DNA of 64,000 bases from CAVRXT01 sp049644285. GTDB lineage: Bacteria > Acidobacteriota > Terriglobia > Acidiferrales > UBA7541. Position 1 is the stretch's first letter; each line of letters opens with the position of its first letter. The notes below the pieces were generated by a model that had not been told where the DNA came from, searched no databases, and saw only the letters and a program-made list of their open reading frames with translations. The position numbers and the translations under genes are program-made. Positions 8,409-16,907 of this stretch are shown piece after piece. The stretch is taken from contig JBARRP010000036.1 in NCBI GenBank assembly GCA_049644285.1, positions 1-64,000 on the forward strand, given 5' to 3'.

Positions 8409-9593
8409 CTAGGAGTTGTTCCGGCTGAGTTTTTGCTCGTCCTCTCTGTTCCCAAGATGAAGGATCTTTTCGAGGATGTCCGGGATTTCGAAGACGGCGC
8501 GGTTGGGGAGCGCGGCGGTATTTTCGCGGAAGCGAACGAGATTCGAGGGTTCGAGCATGTGGGCAGCGGCGGATTGGATTTCGCGGAAGTTGTGAAGCAC
8601 GAGGCCAACGTCCTTTTCTCGAATCCAGGCGGTGTTGTAGCGCTCCTGAGGCAACGTCCAAGCATTGCACTCAACGATCACAGGCAAACGCATCACCAAT
8701 GCCTCGCTGATAGCGCCGGGGCCGGGCTTGCCCATGAAGAAGTCGGAAAGGTGCATGTAGTACGGAACGTTGGTCGTGAATCCCTCAACGAAGCAGGGAA
8801 TTCGCATTCTCCGCTTGCGCAGCTTGGCCGCCAGTTTTTCGTTCCTGCCGCAAATCAGGATCAACTGCAGCGATAATCCCGATTGATCGAGCTGCTGGGC
8901 AATCTCGAGGATCGCTCCGGAACCGTAGCCGCCGAAGAGGACCAGGCCTGTCGGAAGGTCAGGATCAATCCCGAGATTCACGCGCTCTTCGCGGCGGTTG
9001 CCGCGAACGGGTTCATAAAAGCGCGGATGGAGGATCATCCCCGAAGTCAGGAAGACCTGCGCGTCGTTATGGCCGAGCCCGTGCGCCTGAGCGAGCGCTC
9101 GTTCCGTGCCGCAGATGAAATATTGCTGCTGCCGCTCCATCCAGAAATGTGGCGGGTAATCTGCCAGGTCGGTGAGTAGAGTCACGAACGGACGGCCGGG
9201 GAATGCATTCCGGAAGCTTTCGCAAAGCGAACGATTGAAGTGCGGAACGAGGGAGATGACCATGTCTGGGCGCGTTTCAGTCCAATGCCTTTCGAGCAGC
9301 CTCACGACACCGCGGTGGCGGAGCCGAATGGTGGCCTGGAGGATGGGAATAATTTGAGCGCTGCCAAGTGTCCAACCGGAGCGCAGCATCGAATTGTAGA
9401 CTTCCTGGATGCGAATACCGGTGTAGCGGCGGACAAAATCGAGCTCGTCGAGTAACTCCTGTAGATTGAGAAGTTGCATGTCCCATGGGCGTTTTTGCTG
9501 TTCCGCGACCAATTTCAAGGAAGTGGCAGCGCTGCGATGGCCCCCGCCCGCGTCGAAGAAGACCAGCTCGATGCGTTTCATGGTTCTAGGCAT
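8409..9593 (-). CDS. MGDG-synthase/MurG-like glycosyltransferase (GT28 type)
   Basis: This 394-residue GT-B glycosyltransferase probably transfers a sugar from a nucleotide donor to a membrane lipid. The N-terminal half opens with the motif FFDAGGGH (residues 12-19), as in monogalactosyldiacylglycerol synthases and processive diacylglycerol glycosyltransferases. The C-terminal half has the GT28 donor-binding segment (LFGGYGSG; FVEGFTTNVPYYMHLSDFFMGKPGPGAISEA). No signal peptide or transmembrane helix is seen, so it is probably a peripheral inner-membrane protein. ATG codons exist at 9593 and 9581. Divergent from it are PHP and PAP2 phosphatase genes, which fits a lipid-metabolism neighbourhood. 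The lipid product is inferred, not shown. Confidence 0.8.
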   Translation of the reverse strand: MPRTMKRIELVFFDAGGGHRSAATSLKLVAEQQKRPWDMQLLNLQELLDELDFVRRYTGIRIQEVYNSMLRSGWTLGSAQIIPILQATIRLRHRGVVRLLERHWTETRPDMVISLVPHFNRSLCESFRNAFPGRPFVTLLTDLADYPPHFWMERQQQYFICGTERALAQAHGLGHNDAQVFLTSGMILHPRFYEPVRGNRREERVNLGIDPDLPTGLVLFGGYGSGAILEIAQQLDQSGLSLQLILICGRNEKLAAKLRKRRMRIPCFVEGFTTNVPYYMHLSDFFMGKPGPGAISEALVMRLPVIVECNAWTLPQERYNTAWIREKDVGLVLHNFREIQSAAAHMLEPSNLVRFRENTAALPNRAVFEIPDILEKILHLGNREDEQKLSRNNS

Positions 9594-9640
9594 TCTGTCA
9601 TGGCCAAGCTATTGATTCTGGGCAAGAAGCAGAATCCGAG

Positions 9641-9731
9641 GGGGGTTGTATCTAAAGGATTACCTTAGATTATGAATGGCCTTTCTTCGTCATTTCACAT
9701 AAGCGTAACCCAAAAATCTTATAAATAAAGT
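9641..9731. promoter_or_regulatory. AT-rich divergent promoter region
   Basis: This stretch is markedly richer in A and T than its surroundings and lies between the divergent glycosyltransferase and PHP genes. TATAAA at 9720-9725 is only six bases from the PHP start codon. TTGTAT at 9646-9651 with TTAGAT about 16 bases further on is a better-spaced -35/-10 candidate. No Shine-Dalgarno sequence precedes the ATG at 9732. Confidence 0.35.
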
Positions 9732-10616
9732 ATGAAATGCGACCTCCACATTCACTCAGTCTACTCAGGTATGTGTGAAGTGCCCGTCCTTCGCCGGTTT
9801 TGCCGCGAGAGCTATAACCAGCCGCTCGAGGTGTACGAGACCCTGAAGCGGCGCGGCATGGACCTGGTGACGCTCACCGATCATGACGCAATCGAGGGTG
9901 CCGAGGCGCTGCGCCGTTACCCCGATTTTTTCCTGAGCGAGGAACTCACTTGCCGGCTGCCGAGCGGCACTACTGTGCACATCGGCGTTTTCGACTTGAC
10001 GGAGCGCCAGCACATCGAAATCCAGCGACGCCGCGATGACCTGATCTCCCTGCTCATGTACCTGACGGAGCGGCGGCTCTTCTTCACGCTGAATCACGTA
10101 TTCTCGGCGCTGACTGGCCGGCGCGAAATTGAGGACTTCGCCTGGTTCGAAGAGTTCTTCCCCGCCTTCGAGACGCGCAACGGCCTTTTGCTGGCGGGAA
10201 ATAATCACGAAGCCACGCAGCTAGCGCGGAAGATGCGTAAAGTGCGCGTTGCCGGCAGCGATGCTCACACGCTGGCCTCCGCCGGCACGGCCTATACGGA
10301 AGTTCCCGATGCCCGTGACAAGCATGAATTCTTCGCCGGCCTGCGCGCCGGCAAGGGTTACATCCGCGGCGAGGCTGGCGGCTACTGGAAACTCACCCGC
10401 GACCTGTGGCTCGTCGGGTTTGAGATGATGCGCGAGCGGCGATGGACGACGGTACTAGCCCCCTTAGCCGCCCTCGTTCCAGCGGCCAGCCTGGCGAACT
10501 ATCTCAGCGAACGGGTATTCGCTCGAAGGTGGTCGGAAAGAGTGATGCGGCAGCGCAAGTCCCAACTCGCTCTGCCTGGCGGGCGCAAGTGGATTCGCCG
10601 GGAGGTCTGGGCATGA
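9732..10616 (+). CDS. PHP-domain metal-dependent phosphoesterase
   Basis: This is a 294-residue protein of the PHP family (polymerase and histidinol phosphatase), hydrolases with a trinuclear metal site. Metal ligands are visible as HIH (residues 6-8), TLTDHD (47-52) and GSDAHT (near 177). The nearest relatives are stand-alone PHP proteins that hydrolyse phosphomonoesters or nucleotide phosphates; the substrate is not known. The C-terminal 60 residues (LAPLAALVPAASLANYLSERVF) extend beyond the PHP fold and may contact the membrane. It overlaps the PAP2 phosphatase gene by four bases (ATGA), so the two are translationally coupled and probably work on related lipid phosphates. Confidence 0.85.
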   Translation: MKCDLHIHSVYSGMCEVPVLRRFCRESYNQPLEVYETLKRRGMDLVTLTDHDAIEGAEALRRYPDFFLSEELTCRLPSGTTVHIGVFDLTERQHIEIQRRRDDLISLLMYLTERRLFFTLNHVFSALTGRREIEDFAWFEEFFPAFETRNGLLLAGNNHEATQLARKMRKVRVAGSDAHTLASAGTAYTEVPDARDKHEFFAGLRAGKGYIRGEAGGYWKLTRDLWLVGFEMMRERRWTTVLAPLAALVPAASLANYLSERVFARRWSERVMRQRKSQLALPGGRKWIRREVWA

Positions 10617-11149
10617 CGGTCACTCGGGTGGTCTGGAATTTCATTGAGGATCGGGACCATCGGCTGATGCGGCGAGTGCATCGCTGGCGTGCGCCGAGAT
10701 GGATTCGCATCTGGATGATCAGCGCCACCCGGCTGGGCGACGGGTGGTGTTGGTACGCGCTCGGTGTGCTGCTGCTGATTTTCGGAGGGCCGCATCGCTT
10801 CGCGGCGATTGGCGCAGCAGGTTCAGCGGCGGTGACAGGCATCTTCCTTTTTCGCGCTCTGAAAAAAGCAAGCCACCGCAAGCGTCCCTGCGAACTGCAT
10901 CCCCATTGCTGGGCCATGGTTTTGCCGCCGGACCAGTTTTCATTTCCGTCGGGGCATTCAATCACAGCCTTTGGAGTCGCGATCGCCGTCGCGTTGTTCT
11001 ACCCCGAGCTGCTGGGGGTTCTCCTACTAATTGCAACGAGCATTGCGCTTTCCAGAATCGTTTTGGGAATGCATTTCCTGAGCGACGTACTCGTCGGCTC
11101 GCTCATGGGCGCTCTGCTCGGCGCTGCATTTTTTTCTCTTTTCCGCTGA
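10613..11149 (+). CDS. PAP2-family membrane phosphatase
   Basis: This is a 178-residue integral membrane acid phosphatase of the PAP2 superfamily, which removes phosphate from lipids such as phosphatidate, phosphatidylglycerophosphate or undecaprenyl diphosphate. All three catalytic motifs are present: K-x6-RP (K84 to P92), PSGH (112-115) and SR-x5-H-x3-D (S147, R148, H154, D158). Four or five hydrophobic segments surround them. The ATG at 10613 overlaps the PHP stop codon; the frame extends upstream to 10442, but that part overlaps the PHP gene and lacks family similarity. The active site should face the periplasm, as in other members. Confidence 0.88.
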   Translation: MTVTRVVWNFIEDRDHRLMRRVHRWRAPRWIRIWMISATRLGDGWCWYALGVLLLIFGGPHRFAAIGAAGSAAVTGIFLFRALKKASHRKRPCELHPHCWAMVLPPDQFSFPSGHSITAFGVAIAVALFYPELLGVLLLIATSIALSRIVLGMHFLSDVLVGSLMGALLGAAFFSLFR

Positions 11150-11213
11150 CGGAATAATCTGACGACCGAAAGACTAGAACGAACTCGAGAGCCTCGTTTC
11201 AAAGCTCGAAAGG

Positions 11214-11259
11214 GAGAGAGCCGGTGGCCCACGCGGACTGTCTGGCCACCGGCTCTCTC
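11214..11259. terminator. Perfect 16-bp inverted repeat, probable bidirectional terminator
   Basis: Arms at 11214-11229 and 11244-11259 are perfectly complementary (GAGAGAGCCGGTGGCC and its reverse complement) around a 14-base loop. It lies between the ends of the convergent PAP2 gene (11149) and TonB receptor gene (11280), 20 bases past the receptor stop. There is no T tract, so it may stop polymerase inefficiently or protect 3' ends. Confidence 0.65.
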
Positions 11260-11279
11260 AATTCGCGCGCACTCTGTTA

Positions 11280-14200
11280 TCAGAACGTGAAGCGCGCGCT
11301 CAGTTGGAGCTGTCGTGGAGTCCCTGTTCCTACGTTCGTCGCGGTCGAGTTGTCGTTGTTGTTGTTGAAGCCGTACGTTCTGGTGATCAGACCAAACGCT
11401 GCTCCGTCGTCGAAGTTCAAATCCGAGGGATCCCCAAGCGGCGTGTGGTTAAACACGTTGAACGCGTCCACGCGCAGTTGCATCCCCACACGCTCGGTTA
11501 ATTTTGTCTCTTTGGCGAGCGAGATATCCACGGACCAGATACTCGGCGCGCGCACGATTCCATTTCCCGCCGTTCCGAAATGTTCGAATAGGCCGTTTGG
11601 ACCGATCGGGGGTAGCGCGAACGCAGCAGGGTTGATCCACTGGGTCGTCGTACGTCCGCCCGGCGATATCAGAGACACTCCCGGGACGAGGTCGGGACGC
11701 TGTGTGGAACCCGTATTCCCGTCGGGAAGCAGGGTGGGATCGAGGCTAGAAGTCGTGACGGTCAACGGATGACCCGTGTGGTAACTGCCGATGCCGCTCA
11801 AACTCCATCCACCGAGCAGCTTGCCTGCAAAGCCATCTGCGTTTAGATATTTCTTGCCCGGTCCAATCGGGAGTTGATAGAGCGAGTTTGCGGTGAAGTT
11901 GTGCCGAACATCGAATACGCTTGGCCCCCGATCGCATGCACGGCACTGGACATTTTCCGGGGCATTGGCCTCACCGCCCCCAACCGAGGCGTCGTTGATC
12001 GAGTGCGAGTAGGTGTAATTCGTCTGGAACGAAAACCCGTTGGTAAACCTTCGCTGGAGCGACAGGAGCAAACCGTTGTAGGAACTCGTGCCCACGTCTT
12101 GCTTTGAGTCGACGAGCCCGAAGTTCGGAAGCGTCTGGGTGCATTGGGGGCTGCCACTCACAACAACGTTGATGACGCATGTGTTTTCGTACGATCGCGC
12201 AAACAGGCGGGCGCCGTGGCTGCCCAAATAGGCGGTCTCGAACATGAAATTGCCGGGAAGTGCCTGATCGATGGTCAGTCCCCATTCTTCAACGTAAAGG
12301 TCGCGCCGGCCACTCCGAATCAACGCGCGAACCGCGGGCAAGGGAGTGACGCTGGCACCAAAGTTCGGCGGATTCTGGAGGTCCCCAGGCCCAAAAGAGA
12401 GTGTTTGCCCCGGAGGCAAGTCGGCCGCGCTGAGTGACCCTGTGACTCGATCGCTCTCAAGAGCCGCATTCTCGTCGTCGTTTTGCGCGGCCCCGTGATA
12501 AATCCCGAACCCGCTTCGAATCACGGTCTTATCATGGAACCTGCTCGGCGCCCAAGCGAAGCTCACCCGCGGATCCCAGTTTCGATAGTTGGGAAAGTAC
12601 GCCGTTGGGGTCTTCGGACAATTGGCAGGTTCCGTCGCTCTCAAAGGGCTGTTCGAGCCCGAACCGATGCAGGCTCCGCGGAAATTCTGGAGGTCGAAGA
12701 TCGTCGTGCGATTATTTGCTTCGTTGATCACCGAATAATATTCCCAACGGATTCCCAGATTGACGGTGAAGGTCGGCGTCACCTTCCATTCATCCTGGAA
12801 GTACGGCAGAAAGAAGGTGCGTCGCAATCCGTGACAGCACCAGGAGCCCGTGAAACTAACCTGGTTGAGCGTGTTATTGATGAAATCTGTCGGAGATGCG
12901 TAAGTGATCCTGGTATCGACCGTTTTTCCCTGGTTCAAGCGAATCCGGCGGATTTCTAGTCCGGTCTTGAAACTGTGGCGGCCGTGCGTGATGGTCAGAT
13001 TGTCAATGTAGGCGAAGGACGTGCCCACTTCGTGGTCGGTATTGTCGTTGTTAAGGTCGCTAAAAAGTGGAATCTTTACCGCAAGGTTGATCACGCTTGC
13101 CTGCGGATTGTGGAACGGCGACCGGTTAACGCCGAACTTGGACTCGTTGAAGATGTTCGTGCTGAAAGTGTGAGTTACGGCAAAAAGATAGTTGGCCGGA
13201 TGGTTGATCGTCTGTGTCTGGTCGAGCAGGTTGCCGTTTGGCAGGGACGCGAGGGAAATGTCGCGTGTCGCCCGTCCGTAAAAAGATGTTTTGTCGCTGA
13301 ACTTGTGGTCGAAGCGAATCAGCCAGGAATCCTCGTGTACCGTGTTCTGGCCCTCGTGGGTGAACTGATCTTGGCCGCCGCCTTGATCGGCGAAAAGCCC
13401 GTTCGAGAACGTAAATCGCGGAGCGCACGAGCCGATCGTTCCCGTGGAACTGCGCCATGGATACGCTTGCAGGATGGGACACAAGCCCGGGGATGTGGCC
13501 AGAGCCTGCTTCTGGAACGCCGGATCGGGAACAAAACCTGTCAGCGTGGTGGCTTGAAGCTGTCGAAGGCCCTCATAGCTCAGGAAAAAGAAGGTCTTGT
13601 CCTTCACGATCGGGCCGCCGAACGTCATGCCGTACTGGCCTAGCCGAAACGGTGGAATCCTAGCCGGGTCGACGAAAGACCGGGCATCAAACACCGAATT
13701 GCGAAAGTAGCCAAAAGCCGTGCCGTGAAACTGGTTCGTACCGGACTTGGTTACGACGTTGACTTGACCGCCAGCCTGGGTGCCGTATTCGGCGGTGTAA
13801 AGCGCCGAATTCACTCGGTATTCGGCGATCGCGTCTTGCGAGACTTGCAGACGCACGGATGATTTCTGTGCTTGCTCTTGAATGCCACCGGCGTCCACGC
13901 CGTCAAAATTGAAGTTGTTGTCGTCACGGGCGCGTCCCGCAAAGCGAATCGTTCGCTCGTCGCCGCCGCCATCATCCTGCGCGAACGGGGCAAGCAGCGA
14001 CAGGGTGGCGAAATCCCGGCCATTCACGGGCAGGTTCTCTATTTGTTCCGGCCGGATGACGCCGCCGGCAGCCGCCGTGCTGCGCTCAGCCAGCGCGTTC
14101 TCGGCTTTCACTTCGATCTGCTGCGTGACTTGACCGATGTCAAGCTTCACGTCCAGTGTATGCGTCTCTCCGACCTGCAGTTCCACGTCTTCGACCACCT

Positions 14201-14468
14201 TCGTGGAGAATCCCTCGTGAGAGACCGAGACAGTATAGAAGCCGATTGCGGCACCCGGAAAGCGATAATGGCCGCTGCCATTTGTGGCTCGTTCCTGGCT
14301 TTGCGCCGTTGCAATCGCCGTGATCGTCACCTGCGCGCCGCCGACGACTGCGCCCGAAGCATCGATCACAGTTCCTTCGAGCGTTGCTCGATCCGTCTGA
14401 CTGAATGCCGGTCCGGCCGCCACAAACAGGGAAATCAACGTCAAAATCGATTTACTCAGGGAACGCAT
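11280..14468 (-). CDS. Oar-type TonB-dependent outer-membrane receptor (second copy)
   Basis: This is a 1062-residue outer-membrane receptor. It has a signal peptide (MRSLSKSILTLISLFVAAGPAFSQ), a carboxypeptidase-regulatory-like domain at about 27-110 (LEGTVIDASGAVVGGAQVTI), a plug at about 125-250 (NLPVNGRDFATLSLLAPF, VVTKSGTNQFHG) and a beta-barrel ending in RFTF. It is clearly a paralogue of the receptor at 1732-5034 but diverged through the barrel, so substrates probably differ. It lies immediately downstream of an OmpR-type sensor pair on the same strand. The 264-base gap carries a 12-base direct repeat, so expression may be under that system. The ligand is unknown. Confidence 0.9.
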   Translation of the reverse strand: MRSLSKSILTLISLFVAAGPAFSQTDRATLEGTVIDASGAVVGGAQVTITAIATAQSQERATNGSGHYRFPGAAIGFYTVSVSHEGFSTKVVEDVELQVGETHTLDVKLDIGQVTQQIEVKAENALAERSTAAAGGVIRPEQIENLPVNGRDFATLSLLAPFAQDDGGGDERTIRFAGRARDDNNFNFDGVDAGGIQEQAQKSSVRLQVSQDAIAEYRVNSALYTAEYGTQAGGQVNVVTKSGTNQFHGTAFGYFRNSVFDARSFVDPARIPPFRLGQYGMTFGGPIVKDKTFFFLSYEGLRQLQATTLTGFVPDPAFQKQALATSPGLCPILQAYPWRSSTGTIGSCAPRFTFSNGLFADQGGGQDQFTHEGQNTVHEDSWLIRFDHKFSDKTSFYGRATRDISLASLPNGNLLDQTQTINHPANYLFAVTHTFSTNIFNESKFGVNRSPFHNPQASVINLAVKIPLFSDLNNDNTDHEVGTSFAYIDNLTITHGRHSFKTGLEIRRIRLNQGKTVDTRITYASPTDFINNTLNQVSFTGSWCCHGLRRTFFLPYFQDEWKVTPTFTVNLGIRWEYYSVINEANNRTTIFDLQNFRGACIGSGSNSPLRATEPANCPKTPTAYFPNYRNWDPRVSFAWAPSRFHDKTVIRSGFGIYHGAAQNDDENAALESDRVTGSLSAADLPPGQTLSFGPGDLQNPPNFGASVTPLPAVRALIRSGRRDLYVEEWGLTIDQALPGNFMFETAYLGSHGARLFARSYENTCVINVVVSGSPQCTQTLPNFGLVDSKQDVGTSSYNGLLLSLQRRFTNGFSFQTNYTYSHSINDASVGGGEANAPENVQCRACDRGPSVFDVRHNFTANSLYQLPIGPGKKYLNADGFAGKLLGGWSLSGIGSYHTGHPLTVTTSSLDPTLLPDGNTGSTQRPDLVPGVSLISPGGRTTTQWINPAAFALPPIGPNGLFEHFGTAGNGIVRAPSIWSVDISLAKETKLTERVGMQLRVDAFNVFNHTPLGDPSDLNFDDGAAFGLITRTYGFNNNNDNSTATNVGTGTPRQLQLSARFTF

Positions 14469-14601
14469 TTACACTCCTCCTGCTTTTTTCGCTGATAGCG
14501 AACGAAATTCAAGACTGATCGTTTTGGGCTCGCCTAGCTAACAGGTGCGCCCGCACCCCAAACGAGGCGTCCCCTGTCATTGGCCGTTCGTATTAGGAGT
14601 C

Positions 14602-14646
14602 AGAAATGTGAATGTGGGATGAACTCGCGATGAGAGAAATGTGAAT
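14602..14646. promoter_or_regulatory. 12-base direct repeat, possible response-regulator site
   Basis: AGAAATGTGAAT occurs exactly at 14602-14613 and 14635-14646, 33 bases apart (close to three helical turns). It lies 134-178 bases upstream of the TonB receptor start and just beyond the end of the sensor-kinase gene. OmpR-type regulators bind direct repeats, usually about one turn apart, so the spacing is larger than normal; the assignment is inference. Confidence 0.4.
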
Positions 14647-14732
14647 TCCGGACGCTGCCAAACGCGTTCGGAAGTCCAAGATCTGATTGTGGAGACTGCC
14701 TACTCGAATCTCTCCGGCGTGCCCGACAACTG

Positions 14733-16115
14733 TCACTCGGCCGCAAGGGGAAGGCGCACTTGAAAGGAAGAGCCCTTGGCAGGCTCGCTTTGAACTCGAA
14801 CGTCACCGCCGTGAGCTTCCACGATCCAGCGCCCAATCGCGAGACCCAGCCCGGTTCCCCCGGATTCGCGCGAACGGGCGCGATCCGCGCGATAGAAGCG
14901 GTCAAAAACATGGGGCAAATCCTCCGCGGGAATTCCGATGCCGGTGTCGCGCACCTCGGCGACTGCGAATCCATCGTCGGTGCCGAGCTTGACTTCGACT
15001 CGCCCGCCGGGCGGCGTGTATTTCACGGCATTGTCGACCAAGATTAGAAAAAGTCTCTCGAGAGACGCCGCATCACCGCGGACCCAAACTGCCTGCGCCG
15101 GGATATGCTCGCGAAACTCCAATTGCTTGGCCTCGGCGAGAATGCTGCCTTGCTGGCAAGCCTTTTCCAGGCACTCGGTGGCATTGGTGCGAGCCAGGGG
15201 CAGGGCAGCGGCGCCTGAGTCGGCGCGGGCAAGGATAAGCAACTCTTCGATCAGCTTGGAAGTTTTCTCCGCTTCACGAAGGACCTGCAAGAGCACTTCG
15301 CGGTATTCGCTTTCGGAGCGTGGCTTGCGCAGCGTGAGCTCCGCGCCCGTGCGAATCACGGCCACCGGCGTGCGCAGTTCGTGCGAGGCGTCTGCCGTGA
15401 ATTGCGTGATCTTCTTGAAGGCTGCGTCAAGACGCTCCAACATCTCGTTTAGTGTCACCGTCAGGCGCTCGAGTTCGTCGCCGGTGTGCGGAATCGCCAG
15501 CCGCTGCGATAGATTCTGCGCGCCGATGGTTCGCGCGGACTGTGTGATCTCATCCACCGGAGCGAGGGCGCGGCCGCTCATCCAATAGCCTCCGAGAGCG
15601 GACAACCCGAGAAGCAAAGGCGCAGAAAGATACAGGATCATCCGGAAACGATCGATGGCGTCGTCGAAGGCCTGCGTGGAAATGGCGACTTGAATTTGAT
15701 AACGACTTCCGGCCGCCTGGACCGTCTGCGAGAACACCCGGAATTGCGATCCTTTAACCCGCTGATAGAAAGGTCTGGAGGGATGCGACTTCATGCGTTG
15801 CTGGTCCGGCCAGTTGGCGTCGGAAGAGCTGTAAAGCAAGTTTCCGTTCTGGTCCGCAATTCGTAGCAAGTCGCCGGCCGCTTTGACGTCCGCGAACTCG
15901 CCCAGTTCATCTTGGAGGGATGTCAGGCCCTCGTGGGCCGTTTCTTCGATGACTTGGCGAACGCCCTCGATCCGGCTGCGCAAGCTCGCGTCCACGGTGG
16001 CGCGAATGCTGCGGGTCATACCGAAATAAGCGACTGCGCCGAACACACAGAACGAAAGCGCAAGGATCAGCGAATACCAGGCAGTCAGCCGGACGCGGAT
16101 AGGAAGCGACCTCAT
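14733..16115 (-). CDS. Sensor histidine kinase, CusS/CzcS-like architecture
   Basis: This is a 460-residue membrane kinase. Two transmembrane helices (near 10-30 and about 165-185) flank a periplasmic sensor region, followed by HAMP, a HisKA domain with the phospho-acceptor in FTADASHELRTPVAVIRTG, and an HATPase_c domain with the N box (LVDNAVKYTPPGG), G1 box (VRDTGIGIP) and G2 box (GGTGLGLAI). The ATG at 16115 shares four bases (ATGA) with the stop of the response-regulator gene, so the two are coupled; the frame runs further upstream into that gene without similarity. Related pairs sense metals or envelope stress, but the sensor domain here is not diagnostic. Confidence 0.88.
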   Translation of the reverse strand: MRSLPIRVRLTAWYSLILALSFCVFGAVAYFGMTRSIRATVDASLRSRIEGVRQVIEETAHEGLTSLQDELGEFADVKAAGDLLRIADQNGNLLYSSSDANWPDQQRMKSHPSRPFYQRVKGSQFRVFSQTVQAAGSRYQIQVAISTQAFDDAIDRFRMILYLSAPLLLGLSALGGYWMSGRALAPVDEITQSARTIGAQNLSQRLAIPHTGDELERLTVTLNEMLERLDAAFKKITQFTADASHELRTPVAVIRTGAELTLRKPRSESEYREVLLQVLREAEKTSKLIEELLILARADSGAAALPLARTNATECLEKACQQGSILAEAKQLEFREHIPAQAVWVRGDAASLERLFLILVDNAVKYTPPGGRVEVKLGTDDGFAVAEVRDTGIGIPAEDLPHVFDRFYRADRARSRESGGTGLGLAIGRWIVEAHGGDVRVQSEPAKGSSFQVRLPLAAE

Positions 16116-16795
16116 GCATCCGGCTCCTGCTTCACGCAGTAGCCAAAGCCGCGAGAGGTGTGAATCAACTTTTCTTTGTATCCCTGATCCACTTTGGCAC
16201 GCAACAAGCGGACGAAGGCGTCCAGCGTGTTCTCCTCGACTTCGGCTTCGAGGCCCCAAACGGCTTCGACAATTGCGCGTCGCGATAACACTCGACCGGG
16301 ACGGCGCATCAGGAATTCCAAAAGCCGATATTCGGTTGGCGTCAGGTGAATCTCGCGGCGGCCCCGAAAAACCTGATGCGTGCTGGGGTCGAGAACAAGG
16401 TCGGCGATCTCGAGCCGTGTCGACGATGTGGGAGCGGCGCCCCGGCGGCCCAGGGCCCGCAGCCGCGCCAGAAATTCGGCGAAGGAAAATGGCTTCGTCA
16501 GGTAGTCGTCCGCTCCGACGTCGAGCCCTTTCACAATGTCTGGAACAGCATCGCGAGCGGTGAGCATCAGGATCGGGGTGGCCTTTCCGCCTTTTCGCAG
16601 CCGGCGGGCAATCTCGAAACCGTCAATTCCGGGAAGCATCAGGTCCAGAACGATGACATCGAACTGGTAAGACTCGGCGAGCTCCAGACCTTCGCGGCCT
16701 TCGTGGGCAAGGCTCACGCGATGGTTTTCTTCTTCGAGGCCTTTCTGGAGGAGTCCGGCCATGGCTCGGTCATCCTCGATGATGAGCACCCGCAT
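16112..16795 (-). CDS. OmpR/PhoB-family response regulator
   Basis: This is a 227-residue transcription factor. The receiver domain (1-115) has the acidic pocket E7, D8, D9, phospho-acceptor D51 in VIVLDLMLPG, the conserved threonine (LMLTARD) and lysine (LTKPFSF). The winged-helix DNA-binding domain (about 130-225) carries LTPTEYRLLEFLMRRPGRV and a C-terminal hairpin near RGFGYCV. It is followed by its kinase gene with a 4-base overlap, and then by a TonB receptor gene that could be a target. All residues needed for phosphorylation are present. Confidence 0.92.
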   Translation of the reverse strand: MRVLIIEDDRAMAGLLQKGLEEENHRVSLAHEGREGLELAESYQFDVIVLDLMLPGIDGFEIARRLRKGGKATPILMLTARDAVPDIVKGLDVGADDYLTKPFSFAEFLARLRALGRRGAAPTSSTRLEIADLVLDPSTHQVFRGRREIHLTPTEYRLLEFLMRRPGRVLSRRAIVEAVWGLEAEVEENTLDAFVRLLRAKVDQGYKEKLIHTSRGFGYCVKQEPDA

Positions 16796-16907
16796 GCTAC
16801 GCCTCGCACAATCATGACCTGCTGACCTGAAAGATAGCTGAAATCTGACACAGCAGCCGCGGAATCTCCCTGGTACGCACTCGGCTGGCTTCGGAGGGCG
16901 CTGACTG

